DNA of 36,500 bases, taken from assembly GCA_003427395.1 (NCBI GenBank), contig BFEA01001302.1, forward strand, positions 11,930 to 48,429, given 5' to 3'. Origin of the DNA: Chara braunii (Eukaryota; Streptophyta; Charophyceae; Charales; Characeae). Positions 17,330 through 27,334 of this stretch are shown in pieces. A program made the position numbers and the translations under genes. Below the pieces are notes generated by a model, which did not search any database, was not told the origin of the DNA, and saw only the letters and a list, made by a program, of their open reading frames with translations. How positions within the stretch are numbered: the first letter of the stretch is position 1; every line of letters begins with the position of its first letter.

Positions 17330-17866
17330 CCAAAATATTTGAGATTCGCCGTCTGGGCAGATAACATTACGGTTCGCTCAACTACATGATATCCGCCCTA
17401 TATGCTATGGTTTGGACGCCATTGTCCCTTACCTATAGAATTTCATATCGACTCTTGGCAAACGATTGACTGGGAAGATATCTCCACTAGAGAACAGTTG
17501 CTGGCCGCAAGAATCAAACAAATAGTCGAAACTCTTCAGGATAACATCATAGACACCATAGACAAATTAAAGATCCAGAGAGGAAAAGAAAAAGAAAGAT
17601 GGGATAGGAACCTTCGCGTCAGGCAAGAAGGGATACCTACATGGAGCCTCGTCCTGCTCTATGACTCCTCATTAGAGAGAACATGGACAGGGAAGCTAGC
17701 AAATAGATGGATGGGGCCCTATAGAGTCGTCAAAAGACTAGAAGGCGGAGCCTACTTAATAGAGGAATTAGACGGCACAAGATGGAAGGAACCGGTGTCT
17801 GGTGCCCGTCCTAAAGTATTTAAAGACCGAACAGAAAATATTCCACGTACGGGAAAAATCAGGTAG
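17330..17866 (+). CDS. pol: Element B integrase C-terminal domain
   Basis: Same frame as integrase. TGA at 17387-17389 breaks a block that normally reads (T)-G-Y-P-Y. Then an LWFGRHCPLP block, a TREQLLAARI helix, an RGKEKERWDRN segment and a GP(Y)RVVKRLEGGAYLIEELDG block form the SH3-like C-terminal domain (GPY/F type) that binds DNA. It ends with TAG at 17864-17866. The open portion from 17402 is 154 codons. No chromodomain follows, unlike elements A and C. Confidence 0.7.
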
Positions 17867-18500
17867 ACAAATGACGCCCATACGCACCCAGGAAAAGGTA
17901 AAAAGAAGGATGAGTCCTTATAACAACCCACAGCATCAACCACCTCCGAAGTAGGAGAGTCCTCCAATCAGCATGCACTCAAGCCTTCCGCACAAATCTC
18001 TTCTCGAGAACCAGAATCCTCCAAACAATCTTCAAAAAAGACACAACACAAACTTCTAGGGGTCCGACATATCCAACGCAAACAAACCAACAGCACGAAG
18101 TCCGAGATCAAGAAGCTGGCAGCGACAAAAAAGGAGAAGAAGAAAAAAGCTAAACAAGTCATCAAAAATGCCCTAATAATAGAAAAAAAAAAAAAAANNN
18201 NNNNNNNNNNNNNNNNNNNNNNNNNNNNNNNNNNNNNNNNNNNNNNNNNNNNNNNNNNNNAAAAAAAAAAAAAAACAACCACCGCCGGCATGTTAGATGC
18301 ACTCCACCAGACAAACGCTAAGGCGTCAAAACAAAGGTCACTAAGAGAAAGTCAACCAAGAAGGAAAAATAAAAGAAACGCATCCGGCCAGGACAGAGAG
18401 GATGATTTTGGGTTGATGGGTAGAGATTACGAGTCATCCATCTTTTGGAAACTTTTCTCCCTTCAAATCCCAATACTCGCTCGTCGAGGACGTCGAGAAT
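17867..18500 (+). other. Lysine-rich pol tail region with assembly gap
   Basis: After TAG 17864 the pol frame continues, with one more stop (TAA ~17921), into a Ser/Gln-rich then strongly Lys-rich stretch that runs into poly-A (18182-18197), a 63-N gap and more poly-A. Beyond the gap the same nominal frame (18290-18500) stays open and basic, with RRKNKR. If translated it would be a basic, NLS-like tail, but the gap makes its length and frame unknown. It could equally be 3' untranslated A-rich sequence. Confidence 0.4.
18198..18260. other. Assembly gap (63 N) inside a poly-A tract
   Basis: Sixty-three consecutive N with 16 A before and 15 A after. The homopolymer probably stopped the assembler. 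The gap length is an estimate, so the frame across it cannot be used. Confidence 0.99.
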
Positions 18501-18512
18501 GGGGGGGGGGGG
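18495..18512 (+). other. Element B polypurine tract
   Basis: GAGAAT followed by twelve G lies four bases (CTGC) before the 3' LTR start at 18517. This is the expected site of plus-strand priming. The long G run is also a sequencing hazard, so its length is uncertain. Confidence 0.75.
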
Positions 18513-19544
18513 CTGCTGTCGGGTGGCTACAATGCTACGCCGCCGTTTACTTCCTTTCAGAGGGCACGCGACGACAGCCCCACTCGACAGTATTCTACCT
18601 GGCAGGGCTTCATCGACCATGAGACGGACCGACACTGGGACCGACGAGGTTACCGACAATTATCAACCATCCGGTAAGACGACACGCCGGAGAACGGCGC
18701 GGCGATATCATTGCTCGACGTTATTTTACGTGGCCGGGACACACCGACCATGAAGCGGACCGATGCTGCGAACAAGGGGCCTACTTTATCCCTCGGGACT
18801 CATCGACCATGGCACGGGCCAACACCACGGGCAAGAGGCCATTGGGCCAGTCGAATTCTCTTCCGAAGGGGCGGTCCCGCTGGGACACAGGGACCACCTA
18901 GGCCCGGGAAGGCCTAAGACAGGCTCGGGACTAGCCATGGAACCAGGCCGCTGCAAAGGGTCCGGTTCCCGACGGGAAGGCCCTTTTCAGCGGGGACTTT
19001 TCGAGGACCCAATCAGGCCCGGGCACAGCCCCGGTACCGAGGCGCTGCAAGTTGTCTGCTGCCTCGGTGCACCCGAAGCCCGGACACACACTTGAGAGAA
19101 GGGCCTGGCCGAGTACTTAAGCTCAACCGGGCCCAGACGCGGGACATTCTTCGCTGGCAAGGACGCACGACACTCTCGGGAGGGAGAACAGAGGCGCACG
19201 GGACTCGAGACGCACGGGAGCCCAGGCGCACAAGACGTAAGAGGGGACGGGACGCACGAGCCACCGGAGGACTGGAGCACGGGAGAACTGCGCAACCGCT
19301 CTCACGCACTGGGCTTAGATGAGAACGCGCGCATTGGCGCACGGAAGGGGGCACACTTGCGCACACGACCATGCACACCCGCGTGCGCACGCGCGCACCC
19401 GCGTACCGGGGAAGAGGGCCGCGGGGATAGCTGCGCGCACCCTCACACTAGGGAAGAGGGCCGCGGGAGAGCTGCGCGCACCGCACGCACCTGCGGATGA
19501 GAGGAGGGTGAGCCAGGGAGACCGCGCGCATCCGCGCGCAACCG

Positions 19545-19985
19545 CGCACGGGAGAGAGAACCGCGGGGGGGGAATCCTGCGCGCATCCGCGCACGACAGC
19601 GCGCGGGAGAGAGAACCGCGGGGGGAACCTGCGCGCAACAGCGCGTGGGAGAGAGAACCGCGGGGGGAATCCTGCGCGCATCCGCGCGCGGGAGAGAGAA
19701 CCGTGGGGGGAACCTGCGCACATCTGCGCGCAACAACGCGCGAGAGAGAGAACCGCGGGGGGAACCTGCGCGCATCCGTGCACGACCTGTCTCTTATACA
19801 CATCTAGATGTGTATAAGAGACAGGCGCGAGAGAGAGAGCCGCGGGGGGAACCTGCGCGCATCCGTGCACGACCGCACATGGGAGAGCGAGCCCCGTGGG
19901 GTGGGGGGAATCTTGCGCGCATCCACACGCATCAGCGTGCTGGAGAGAGAGAGAGAGAGCCACGGGGGGGGGGATTCCACGCGCA
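19545..19985 (+). repeat. GC-rich minisatellite inside the 3' LTR
   Basis: Counterpart of the 4466-4830 array, with GAGAGAGAACCGCGG-type and CCTGCGCGCATCC-type blocks. It holds an extra unit around the adapter: the same CGCATCCGTGCACGAC segment occurs on both sides of it (19771-19786 and 19858-19873). Confidence 0.75.
19787..19824. other. Nextera mate-pair junction adapter (two inverted Tn5 mosaic ends)
   Basis: The 38 bases are CTGTCTCTTATACACATCT followed directly by its reverse complement. This is the Tn5 mosaic-end circularisation adapter used in Nextera mate-pair libraries. It is a library artefact in the assembly, not a genomic sequence or a natural Tn5 end. Local sequence order here is unreliable. 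Confidence 0.97.
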
Positions 19986-21580
19986 TCGGCATGCATCAGT
20001 GTACGGAGGAGGAGAGTAGCCCAGAGGAGCTGCTCTCGTCTACGAGCGCTCACCGTGCACGCACGAGCCCACGAGTGCGTGACTGAGTACGGTCACCCCG
20101 TGCCTGTGGGCATACGAACAGGGAAGCAGCAGGAGCGTCCGGGCACCACGCAAGGTGGCATCTTTGGACGCGGCTTTGGGTCTCTAGATTGATCCGGGCT
20201 GCAGGGCACAGATCGGCCATCTCGCCGAACCAGGCTACGGGGAGCAAATCACCAGATCGGACCGGACCAGTGCCATCGGGCGCGGATCGAGACATGGGAC
20301 GGGACAGGGCCTTTGGGACATCAACTGGAACCAGACTGAGTCTGGCCCCGTGAAGGGACGCTATCCGAACCAGGCTCGACGGAGGGCGCTTTCTACCCGA
20401 GCGGGTACGCTACCGGAGGGACACTCGATGGAGGGGTATTTTAGTGAAGGGACACATTTATCGAAGAGGGTGTTTTACCGAACATATGTTTTACCGAGCG
20501 GCCATTTTTACCTATTGGACGTTCTTACCTGGCTGACACATTTACGGCGCAGATTTTTTTACCGGGTGGGCTCATTTAACGAGCGGACGCATTTACCAAG
20601 CGGAATACATTTACCGAGAGGGGACATTTTACCGAGCGGGTACTGCATCGCGCGTAGATTTTACCGTGTGAGTGTTTTCCCGAGCGGGTGTTCCACTGAT
20701 CGTACCTTTCTACCGAGCGGGCACTCTACCGAAGGGGCACATTACCGGGGGGACACTTACCGAACGAGCATTTACCGAGTGGACTCTTTTACCGAGCGGA
20801 CATATTTATCGAGCGGGGTACGTTTACCGAGAGGATACATTTCACCGAGCGGGTACCTCGCCGTGCGAAGACTTTACCATGCAGGTATTTTACCGAGCAG
20901 ACATTTTTACCGAAGGGACTCTATCCCGAAGAGGTATTTTTTTGTGAAGCGGGCTTTTCGAGGGGGTATTTTCGTGAAGTGGGCTTTCCGAAGGGGTACG
21001 TCCGAAGGGGGCTTCTCGAGCGGGTACTTTCGTGAAGTGGGCTTTCCNAAGGGGTACNTCCGAAGGGGGCTTCTCNAGCGGGTACTTTCGTGAAGCAGGC
21101 TTTCCGAAGGGGCACATCCGAACTATGGTCACGGTGGATCTGGAGCTTTGGCCCCGATGGGCAAGGGAGGCTACTTCCGACACTGAGAGTTCAAGCACTG
21201 TTCCTTGGGATCGACGAGCGCGTTACAGGCGCCACCCAATCGGGAGGAGGATTAGACGACGCTTGTTGACTAGGTCTGTAGGGACTCAGACAGACTTCCC
21301 AGACACAGGAGCGGGGTGTACGGTTGAGGCCGGAACGAGTGTTTCCCATCCCATTGTTTTGGACTGAATGGAAATACTTCTATTATTTCCACGAGACAGT
21401 GTTTCATGAGTTTCTTCTTGCATTGGTCACGGTCGGCTACGGTACTTGTATTTGTTGATGTGGACTGACATGTTTTGTGCAGGTTATAGGAGCCCCGACC
21501 AACCCTCCCGCGGGTGACAGACGCGGCGCGAGGCATAGAGTTCGGACGGCGTGCCGACAGACCCCTTCTACCGGTCGACA

Positions 21581-21584
21581 ACGT
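21581..21584. repeat. Target-site duplication of element B, right copy (ACGT)
   Basis: Directly follows the TCGACA end of the 3' LTR and matches 3455-3458. The codon phase of element A's frame is preserved across the insertion when one copy is removed. Confidence 0.65.
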
Positions 21585-22223
21585 CTTCGGGAAGACTTTG
21601 AAGACTATGCTGTCCAGCTGGTCCCTCAGTTGGACCTACCCCTCCACGTGCAAGACTCTCACGTATGCGCGGTTCCATCACCGTCGGCAAGCAAACCAAC
21701 TTCATCACCGACACTTCTATCATCCGAGGACTCGTCGGTGTGGGCAGGACTTGAGGAACTCGACACATTGATGACGGAAGACTTCCAATGGTTGCCTCTT
21801 CCCGTGTCCGGTTCATTGCCGAAACCGCATTGCAATGCCTTGATGGCGGAGCTACGCAAGTACTTGCACACTGCACTACCAACTCCGTTGACGGACGACG
21901 GAGCAGCGGTTGTTGACCTTTGCGAGTATATTACAAAGATGGACCGTGAGTATGCCACGCAACAGTACGACGACATCGACGCGCCGTTACTTCACATCCA
22001 CTGCAGCACCTTGATCGATATTGGAGCTACTCGCAACTACATCAGCCACGAGTTCATGGTGCGCTGCATTCGAAGGAAGAGGCAAGCCACGCAAGTGACG
22101 TTGGCCGATGGTCACACACACAAGTCAATTGACCGGTGCATTGATGTGGCAGCCGTGCACTTTGCCCCGCACGCACGCGAGGCCGTGTCCTTTGACATTT
22201 TGGGACACGAAGTTCGAAAATGA
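21585..22223 (+). pseudogene. pol: Element A gag-pol linker and aspartic protease
   Basis: Continues element A's gag frame after the B insertion. About 130 residues of linker lead to a retropepsin site L-I-D-I-G-A-T (near 22013-22033). Ile replaces the usual Ser or Thr of the D-S/T-G triad, which probably impairs catalysis. A NYIS block follows as in chromoviruses. The frame is lost near 22205: the expected ILG block is found in another frame at 22220, consistent with a one-base insertion in a run of G. Confidence 0.75.
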
Positions 22224-23371
22224 TCTTGGGCATGTCCTGGCTGCGAAGCGAGGACCACCCGGTAAACTTCTACCGCTGCACCATTTACGTTCGTGATCAG
22301 AACGACGTACTCGTCCCTTGCACGGTTCCTCCACCTCACCCTTCGATTGGTTATCACGTGGTCTCCGCGGCAAGCATTCGCAACTCCATTGCATGGCACA
22401 ACGTTGAGGAAATGGGCATTTGCTTCTTGCACGCCCTCCCTCCTCCAGACGAGCCCGCAATGGAATGCCACCGGACCTACGCATTGTAGAGCTTCTTGAC
22501 TCCTTTAGCGACGTCTTCAAAGCTCCCGCCGGTATCCGTACCTCCGCATGGATATATTTATTGCATGAGCGAGGAGGAACTCGAGGTGCTTCGAACGCAA
22601 CTCGACGACCTCATTGCCAAGGGCTGGATTCACCCTAGCTGCTTGCCCTACGGTGCACACGTTCTCTTTGTCTCAAAGAAGAACAAGGAATTGCAGCTAT
22701 GCATCGACTACCACAAACTTAACGCATAAACCGTTAAGAATGTTGGCCCGCTCCCGCGCATGGACGGTCTTCTAGAACGTTTGGGCGGTGCCACGTACTT
22801 CTCCAAGTTGGATCTCAAGTCGGGTTATCACCAAATCGAGATCCATCCACGGGATCGGTACAAGACCACGTTCAAAACATGATACGGGCACTTCGAGTGG
22901 GTCATAATGCCATTCATCCTTACGAACGCCCCAACCACCTTCCAAGCGACAATGACAATGGAGTTTCGCGATTTGTTGGACCTGTTCGTGCTCATCTACC
23001 CCAACGACATCTTGGTCTATAGCCGGACTTTGGACGAGCACCTTGCTCATCTACGCGCCGTTCTGGATAGGTTATGTACGACCAAGTACAAGGCCAACCG
23101 AGGTAAGTGCGAATTCGCACAACAAGAGCTCAAGTACTTGGGCCACTTTGTGACGCTGCAAGGCATCCGTTCGCTCGCGGACAAGATCAAGGCCATCCAA
23201 GATTGGCCGGAACCGACCATCACTACGGAAGTTTCTTCTTTCATGGGATTGGTCGGGTATTATCAACGCTTCATTGACGGATACGCACGGATCGCCGCGC
23301 CTTTGTCAAAATTACAGTCTCCAAAGGTGCCCTTTTTATCGACGAAGTCCGGAGTTCGTTCCAAAAATTGA
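22220..23371 (+). pseudogene. pol: Element A reverse transcriptase, broken
   Basis: The frame starts with the protease ILGMSWL block, then passes TAG at 22487 and enters RT. RT blocks are KGWIHPS--PYGA, LQLCIDYHKLN, FSKLDLKSGYHQI (catalytic Asp kept), a NAPTTFQ block and YPND (codons 22997-23008). YPND replaces YLDD, so the first Asp of the catalytic pair is Asn. TAA at 22727-22729 and TGA at 22880-22882 interrupt; the TGA replaces a likely Arg codon (CGA). The thumb region KYLGHFVT and SFMGLVGYYQRFI follow. Frame is lost after ~23340. Inactive. Confidence 0.85.
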
Positions 23372-23965
23372 AGACGGTGTTTGTCGCTCCCGTGTTGAGT
23401 ATCTAAGATCCCACCTTGCCAACGAGACTGACTATGGACGCTTTCGACTACGACATTGGTGCAGTTTTTGAACAACTCGACGGAGTAGATTGGCATCCGG
23501 TTGAGTACTCCAGCCAAAAGGGGTCACCCATCAACTCGGTTGATTATGCGCAGAAGAAGGAGTTGCTCTCATTCGTCACGGTATTTAAAGCGTTGGTGAC
23601 ACTTCCTCCTCGGGCGTCGTAGGTTCACTTGGGCAACGGGCAATAACCCATTGACCTACTACAAGATGCAAGACACAGTGAGTAGCACGATTGCTCGGTG
23701 GATGTACTTCATCGATCAATTCGACTTCACACAGAAGCATATTTCGGGTCTCTCAAACCGAGTTGCGGATGCTCTCTCGCAAAGATCGGATCTTTGCACA
23801 ACGATCCATCACGTGTTCGACTTCGACGACGATCTCCATCAGAATGTTGTGCGTGCATACAAGTCAGATATAGAATATGCCACTCTCTACGAGCAACTTT
23901 CTTCGGATCACCCGCCGACTACTTGCTTCTCCCTTCACGAGGCAAGGACTTATTATGTCCCATGA
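23372..23965 (+). pseudogene. pol: Element A RNase H region, frameshifted
   Basis: RNase H starts in a new frame with a TMDAF-Y-IGAVFEQ block (usually TDAS) and a W-PVEYSSQKG block. TAA lies at ~23404. The frame ends at 23622, and a third frame resumes at ~23618 with an NPLTYYKMQ block, SSTIARWM--ID-FDF and the GLSNRVADALSQR block that ends RNase H. At least two frameshifts separate it from RT. Confidence 0.75.
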
Positions 23966-24795
23966 GACCGTCAACTATGGACTCGCCTTCTCGACCACGA
24001 CTCGCGACTCGCCGACCACTTCGGAGTCAACCATACGATCACAAGACTTCGACAACGATTCTGGTGGCCCGACCTCGTTACCGATGTCACCCGGTATTGT
24101 GAATCTTGCAAAGTTTGCCGACGAAGCAAACCCTGCAACCACAACCCCTATGGTGAGTTGCGGCTGTTGCCTATCCCTCGGGAACCTGGCCTCTCCATTG
24201 CTATGGATATCATGGGCCCATTCCCCCGTGATAATTTCGGGCCCGGCGGTATTCTCACGATCGTTGACCGTTTGAATAAGTACGCGCGATTCCTCCCTTG
24301 CAAGTATTACGACACGGCTCCCGAGCTCGCACGACTCTTGCACACCGGCTGGATTTGCAGCCACGGCGTTCTGGAAGACATTGTCAGCGACCACGATACT
24401 CGCTTCATGTTGGTATTTCAGACTTTTGTCACGAAGAAGTCCGACACCGAGATGAAACTGAGTTCGGCTCGGCATCCGCAAACAGACGGGCAAACGGGCG
24501 GGCACATCAAACTGCTCAAATGATGTTATGTAGGCTCCTCCGTCCGGACCAAAAGGATTGTGTTGACTGCCTCCCCGACATCGAATTCGCCTACAACACT
24601 TCGTTGCATCCAGCGATTGGCGTGACTCCATTCGAGCTGCACCACGGTGGCCGGAAAAGTCGTATCTTCGCTGATCTTTTATTTCCGCAGACGGTCAACA
24701 TTGACGCCCCTTGCTCTCCCGCCTCCGTTCGGAAGTACTGGGACTTGCTGGCCCAAGCCCGCGTGAACATGCACAAGGCTCAAGTCCTCATGTAG
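23966..24795 (+). pseudogene. pol: Element A integrase, stop- and frame-damaged
   Basis: After TGA 23963 the frame gives an HHCC zinc domain (H-D----ADHFG, then CESCKVC, about 23990-24125). The core follows with AMDIMGPFP (first Asp), VSDHDTRF (second Asp; usually SDRDTRF) and HPQTDGQTGGH, where Gly replaces the catalytic Glu. TGA at 24521-24523 ends this frame. A shifted frame continues with DIEFAYNTSLHPAIGVTPFEL, typical of chromovirus integrases, to TAG at 24793-24795. Not functional. Confidence 0.8.
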
Positions 24796-25372
24796 CAGCA
24801 AACCAATAGGTGTCACGTGCCATGTCCTATCAGCATCGGTGACGTTGTTTGGGTCTTTTTGCACTCGAACAAAACGTTTCGTGCAAGCTACTCCCCAAAT
24901 GGTTTGGACCTTGGACCGTCACATCAGCTGCAGGCGACGAGCCCGATGGCCCATCATTTGTGATCGACATCCCGCCACATCTACCAGTCCACCCGGTTTT
25001 CCATGTCTCCATATGTATACACCAGCCAAGAGCGACGACTTCCTGAACCGACGATCGCAGGACCCTCCTTCGATGGACGGTCATCAGGAGATCGATTGCA
25101 TCGTCACGCACCGCAAGTACGACAATAAGCCCATGCAGTACAGCGTCACATTCAAGTGGTGCGACCGCGACGAGACAGAGTGGATTTCACGAGCAGACTT
25201 GCAAGCATCCACACCGCTGATCTACGCCGACTACGAGCAACGACGACTAGCCAAGGAAGCTTCACAACCTGCCCCTCCCACCCGAACTACGATCCCTCCC
25301 TCCGATAGGCAGCTTTTCGCCCTCGTCGGTAAGCTCGATCTTCCAAAGGAGGGGGGGGGGTTGGCATTCTGA
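24796..25372 (+). pseudogene. pol: Element A integrase C-terminus and chromodomain-like tail
   Basis: A KLLPKWFGPW block and a DGPSFVIDIPPHLPVHPVFHVS block (GPY/F-type domain) lie in one frame (24849-25046). A chromodomain-like segment with GHQEIDCIVTHR and an ETEWISRADL block lies in another (~25078-25210). Chromodomains tether integration to modified histones. The final frame runs into the G-rich polypurine tract and ends at TGA 25370-25372. Confidence 0.75.
25346..25360 (+). other. Element A polypurine tract
   Basis: AAGGA followed by ten G, then T, lies directly before the TGGCATTCTG start of the 3' LTR. Plus-strand priming site. Confidence 0.75.
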
Positions 25373-26220
25373 GTTCCACACAGGCCCTGTCGGGCCCGAC
25401 CAGGTAGGACCAGGAGTTGGTTAGGGGATGTTTAGGTCCAATTAGGCCCTGTATCGTTTTGACCCATTTCAAGGCCCATGGGTCCGTAGGTCCAGTTAGG
25501 CCAGGTTAGGTGACAGGCCCTGGCACACGTTTTGGCGCAAGACCCTATGACGCAGCGCCGTTTCGTTAGACTTCGGCCGTTGAGGCCCAGCCTCAGTTTG
25601 GGCGCCAGGTTTTTCAGTAGAGGCTGGATCAATGCTATTTATAGCTGGTCTGCCTTAGTTTCAGTAGACATTCTTCAACTGTAGTCGTAGTCGACTAGGT
25701 AGCGTTGCTTGGTGCCCTAGCACTGAGTGTTGCGTTAGAGTAGAGACTGGAGCTTGGGCTGCAGTCTACTGCAGCGGAGGTTAAGGAGAGGTCCAGTTAT
25801 GGCGGAGGCCAAGGGACTTACCTGATGACTTACCTATGACGCCATCGTTCCAGCTTCGTCTTTAGTGCGTCCGTACCTGCGCCAAGGCCCTGCCTTTCAC
25901 AGGTCAGTACCTGGTAAAGAGAGAGAAAGAGATCTTCTCTTCTTCTTCCTCCTCCTCTAGTCCATCGCCGTTCTCCTCCCCCTCCACCGCTCTGGTCTTC
26001 TTCTTCGTCGACTATGAGAGAGATTGAGAGAGAGAGAGATTTGGCGACATTTGGATTCAGACTTGACATTTGGACATTGTGAGGGCCTATTTTGGGATCG
26101 ATATCGACAACATTTTGGGTTGACGACATTCTCAATATCTTCCCCCTTCGTCTCTCCTCCCTCCTCCTCATCCTTGTATGATCTTGTGCCTGGCGCCCTT
26201 CGTCCTTGTGTTCGATGCCA
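25362..26220 (+). repeat. Element A 3' LTR (859 bp)
   Basis: Starts TGGCAT after the polypurine tract. The first fitting end is ATGCCA at 26215-26220, giving perfect 6-bp inverted termini TGGCAT/ATGCCA. It has a TATA-like box at 25635-25644 and, downstream, pyrimidine-rich (25930-25998) and GA-rich (26010-26040) tracts. No 5' partner is present in the window, so the right-hand boundary rests on the inverted termini alone. Confidence 0.65.
25635..25644 (+). promoter_or_regulatory. TATA-like box in element A 3' LTR
   Basis: CTATTTATAG about 275 bp into the LTR, in a moderately GC-rich context. Transcription would start about 30 bp downstream. In a 5' LTR the same site would drive the element. 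Confidence 0.5.
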
Positions 26221-27334
26221 GGCCGCTCACACTGTGTGATGATGATGATGTTGATGTTCAGTGTGTGTCACGACATTGATTGGGTCTGATTGTTGGTATT
26301 CAGTCTTTCGCTGTGCTATCATTGCTCCATCTTTGAGAGGTCGGTTCTTGGTTCTGGTCTGCCCCATTTTGGCATGCAACAATCTTCAGCATCGGCGGAG
26401 GATCCGGCGTTGCATTTATGTGTTGGAGTCAGACCCTCCTAGTAGATAGGACACTATTGTAGAGGTAGCATTAAAGGGGTTAGGAAGACCATATGAGAGG
26501 GGGGTGAGTTTTATTTCATCTAGAAGCTCAGGCCACTCAGGCAAGTGTCGTGCACCTACGGAATGCCCATGTGTGTGTCCATGGTATTGATTGTCCTGTT
26601 GGGGTTATTATGGGTTTCTTTTCCTACTCCTGTATGGTCTTGATTGTGTGTATGAGGATGCAAACTGCTTTCTCTCCTGCTGGATAAAGAGATGAAGTAT
26701 CTTGCCTTGGACACCATATCTTTCTACAATGCTTTGTCTTTTTATCTCTGAACGACTGTAGTTAGTAGGCTCTTTCTGAAGTTGAAATTCGTTTTTCAGT
26801 TCGGTAGAGGCAGAAAGTAGGTCCATGCGGGACTCCTCTTGGTTGGGACTCAGTCAGTGCCTACGTGGGACCCTTAGGTACTTACTGGGACCGGGCCCAA
26901 GCAAGGAGGAGCCCTTCAGCCCAAATTTGTTTGACGTTAGTTCATTCTCTTTCTGACTGGGATTAAGAGTTTTACTCTTTGGTTAGAGCACTCACTGCCG
27001 AGGGGATCTTGACTGAGACGTTTTGCGTACTTTTACCGCACAATCTCTGGCTTGGCTTACACCTTGTACACCACTCAATTCTCCATTGTTGCACGTTGTT
27101 ACTCGTTGTCTGAACTTGCTATACGTTCACAAAACTGATCAGATTGGGCTCGAGGGGATCTCGTACTCGGTCTGATCAGGCTGAGATGCTGGATCAAAAC
27201 TCTCATCTGAATTTATTTTTACTTTTTTTGTTTGTCGGATGCTCTCTAGTCCAATGTAATGCCGCTCTGGCTAGGAGTTGTACCTTCTCTTCTTTGAGCT
27301 TTGCAGTTTGTTTCTTTCTCTGAGTTAATTTTCA
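26221..27334. other. No gene recognised between elements A and C
   Basis: Contains a (GAT)n-like run at 26239-26260 and direct repeats of GAGGGGATCT near 27000 and 27150. If element C had an intact 5' LTR it would lie here. No copy of C's 3' LTR start (TGTAAGGACTTGCCC) was found, and no primer-binding site was recognised. Confidence 0.4.

Larger units (their letters stand above)
3459..21580 (+). mobile_element. Element B: 18.1-kb Ty3/gypsy LTR retrotransposon with a large pre-gag ORF module, nested in element A
   Basis: Two ~3-kb direct repeats (3459-6434 and 18517-21580) start with TGTCG, end with CGACA and are flanked by ACGT. A tRNA-Asp primer-binding site lies one base after the 5' LTR, and a G-rich polypurine tract lies just before the 3' LTR. 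Inside, in order: leader, a ~5-kb set of unrecognised ORFs (7320-12221), gag (12279), zinc knuckle, protease, RT, RNase H, integrase, and a lysine-rich tail containing a 63-N gap. Gag to protease is in one frame; pol is in another that starts at an overlapping TGATG. The open frames are interrupted only by substitution-type stops, so decay looks mild. The size and the extra ORFs before gag resemble Ogre-type giant elements, but the RT does not look like theirs. Confidence 0.9.
18517..21580 (+). repeat. Element B 3' LTR (3,064 bp as assembled)
   Basis: Pairs with 3459-6434 and has the same termini (TGTCGGG... and ...GGTCGACA) and internal arrays. It is 88 bp longer, because of a different unit number in the GC-rich array and a 38-bp adapter at 19787-19824. 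It carries Ns at 21048, 21058 and 21076, matching those of the 5' LTR. Its leader-intron donor is ATGAGT rather than GTGAGT. Divergence from the 5' copy is about 3% over the last ~375 bp by eye, nearly all transitions. Confidence 0.9.
1692..26220 (+). mobile_element. Element A: decayed Ty3/gypsy chromovirus, interrupted by element B
   Basis: The gag (1692-3359) and the protease-RT-RNase H-integrase-chromodomain region (21585-25372) belong to one element split by the 18-kb insertion 3459-21580. Both junctions carry ACGT. Removing the insert with one ACGT copy keeps the same reading frame across the joint. The element ends with a polypurine tract and a 3' LTR (25362-26220). No 5' LTR copy was found upstream of gag, so the 5' boundary is undefined and the start given is that of gag. 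Several in-frame stops, frameshifts and lost catalytic residues make it inactive. The order PR-RT-RH-IN followed by a chromodomain-like tail is that of chromoviruses. Confidence 0.8.

Noticed and set aside
19787-19824. Palindrome that might be read as a natural transposon end or terminator
   Set aside because: It is exactly the Nextera mosaic-end junction used in library preparation.
24001-24631. 218-codon minus-strand ORF opposite element A integrase
   Set aside because: Shadow frame; the plus strand has clear integrase zinc and core motifs over the same bases.
26184-26220. TGGCGCC at ~26191 as a primer-binding site
   Set aside because: Only the first seven or eight bases match a tRNA 3' end. 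It lies just inside the probable right end of A's 3' LTR rather than after a 5' LTR.
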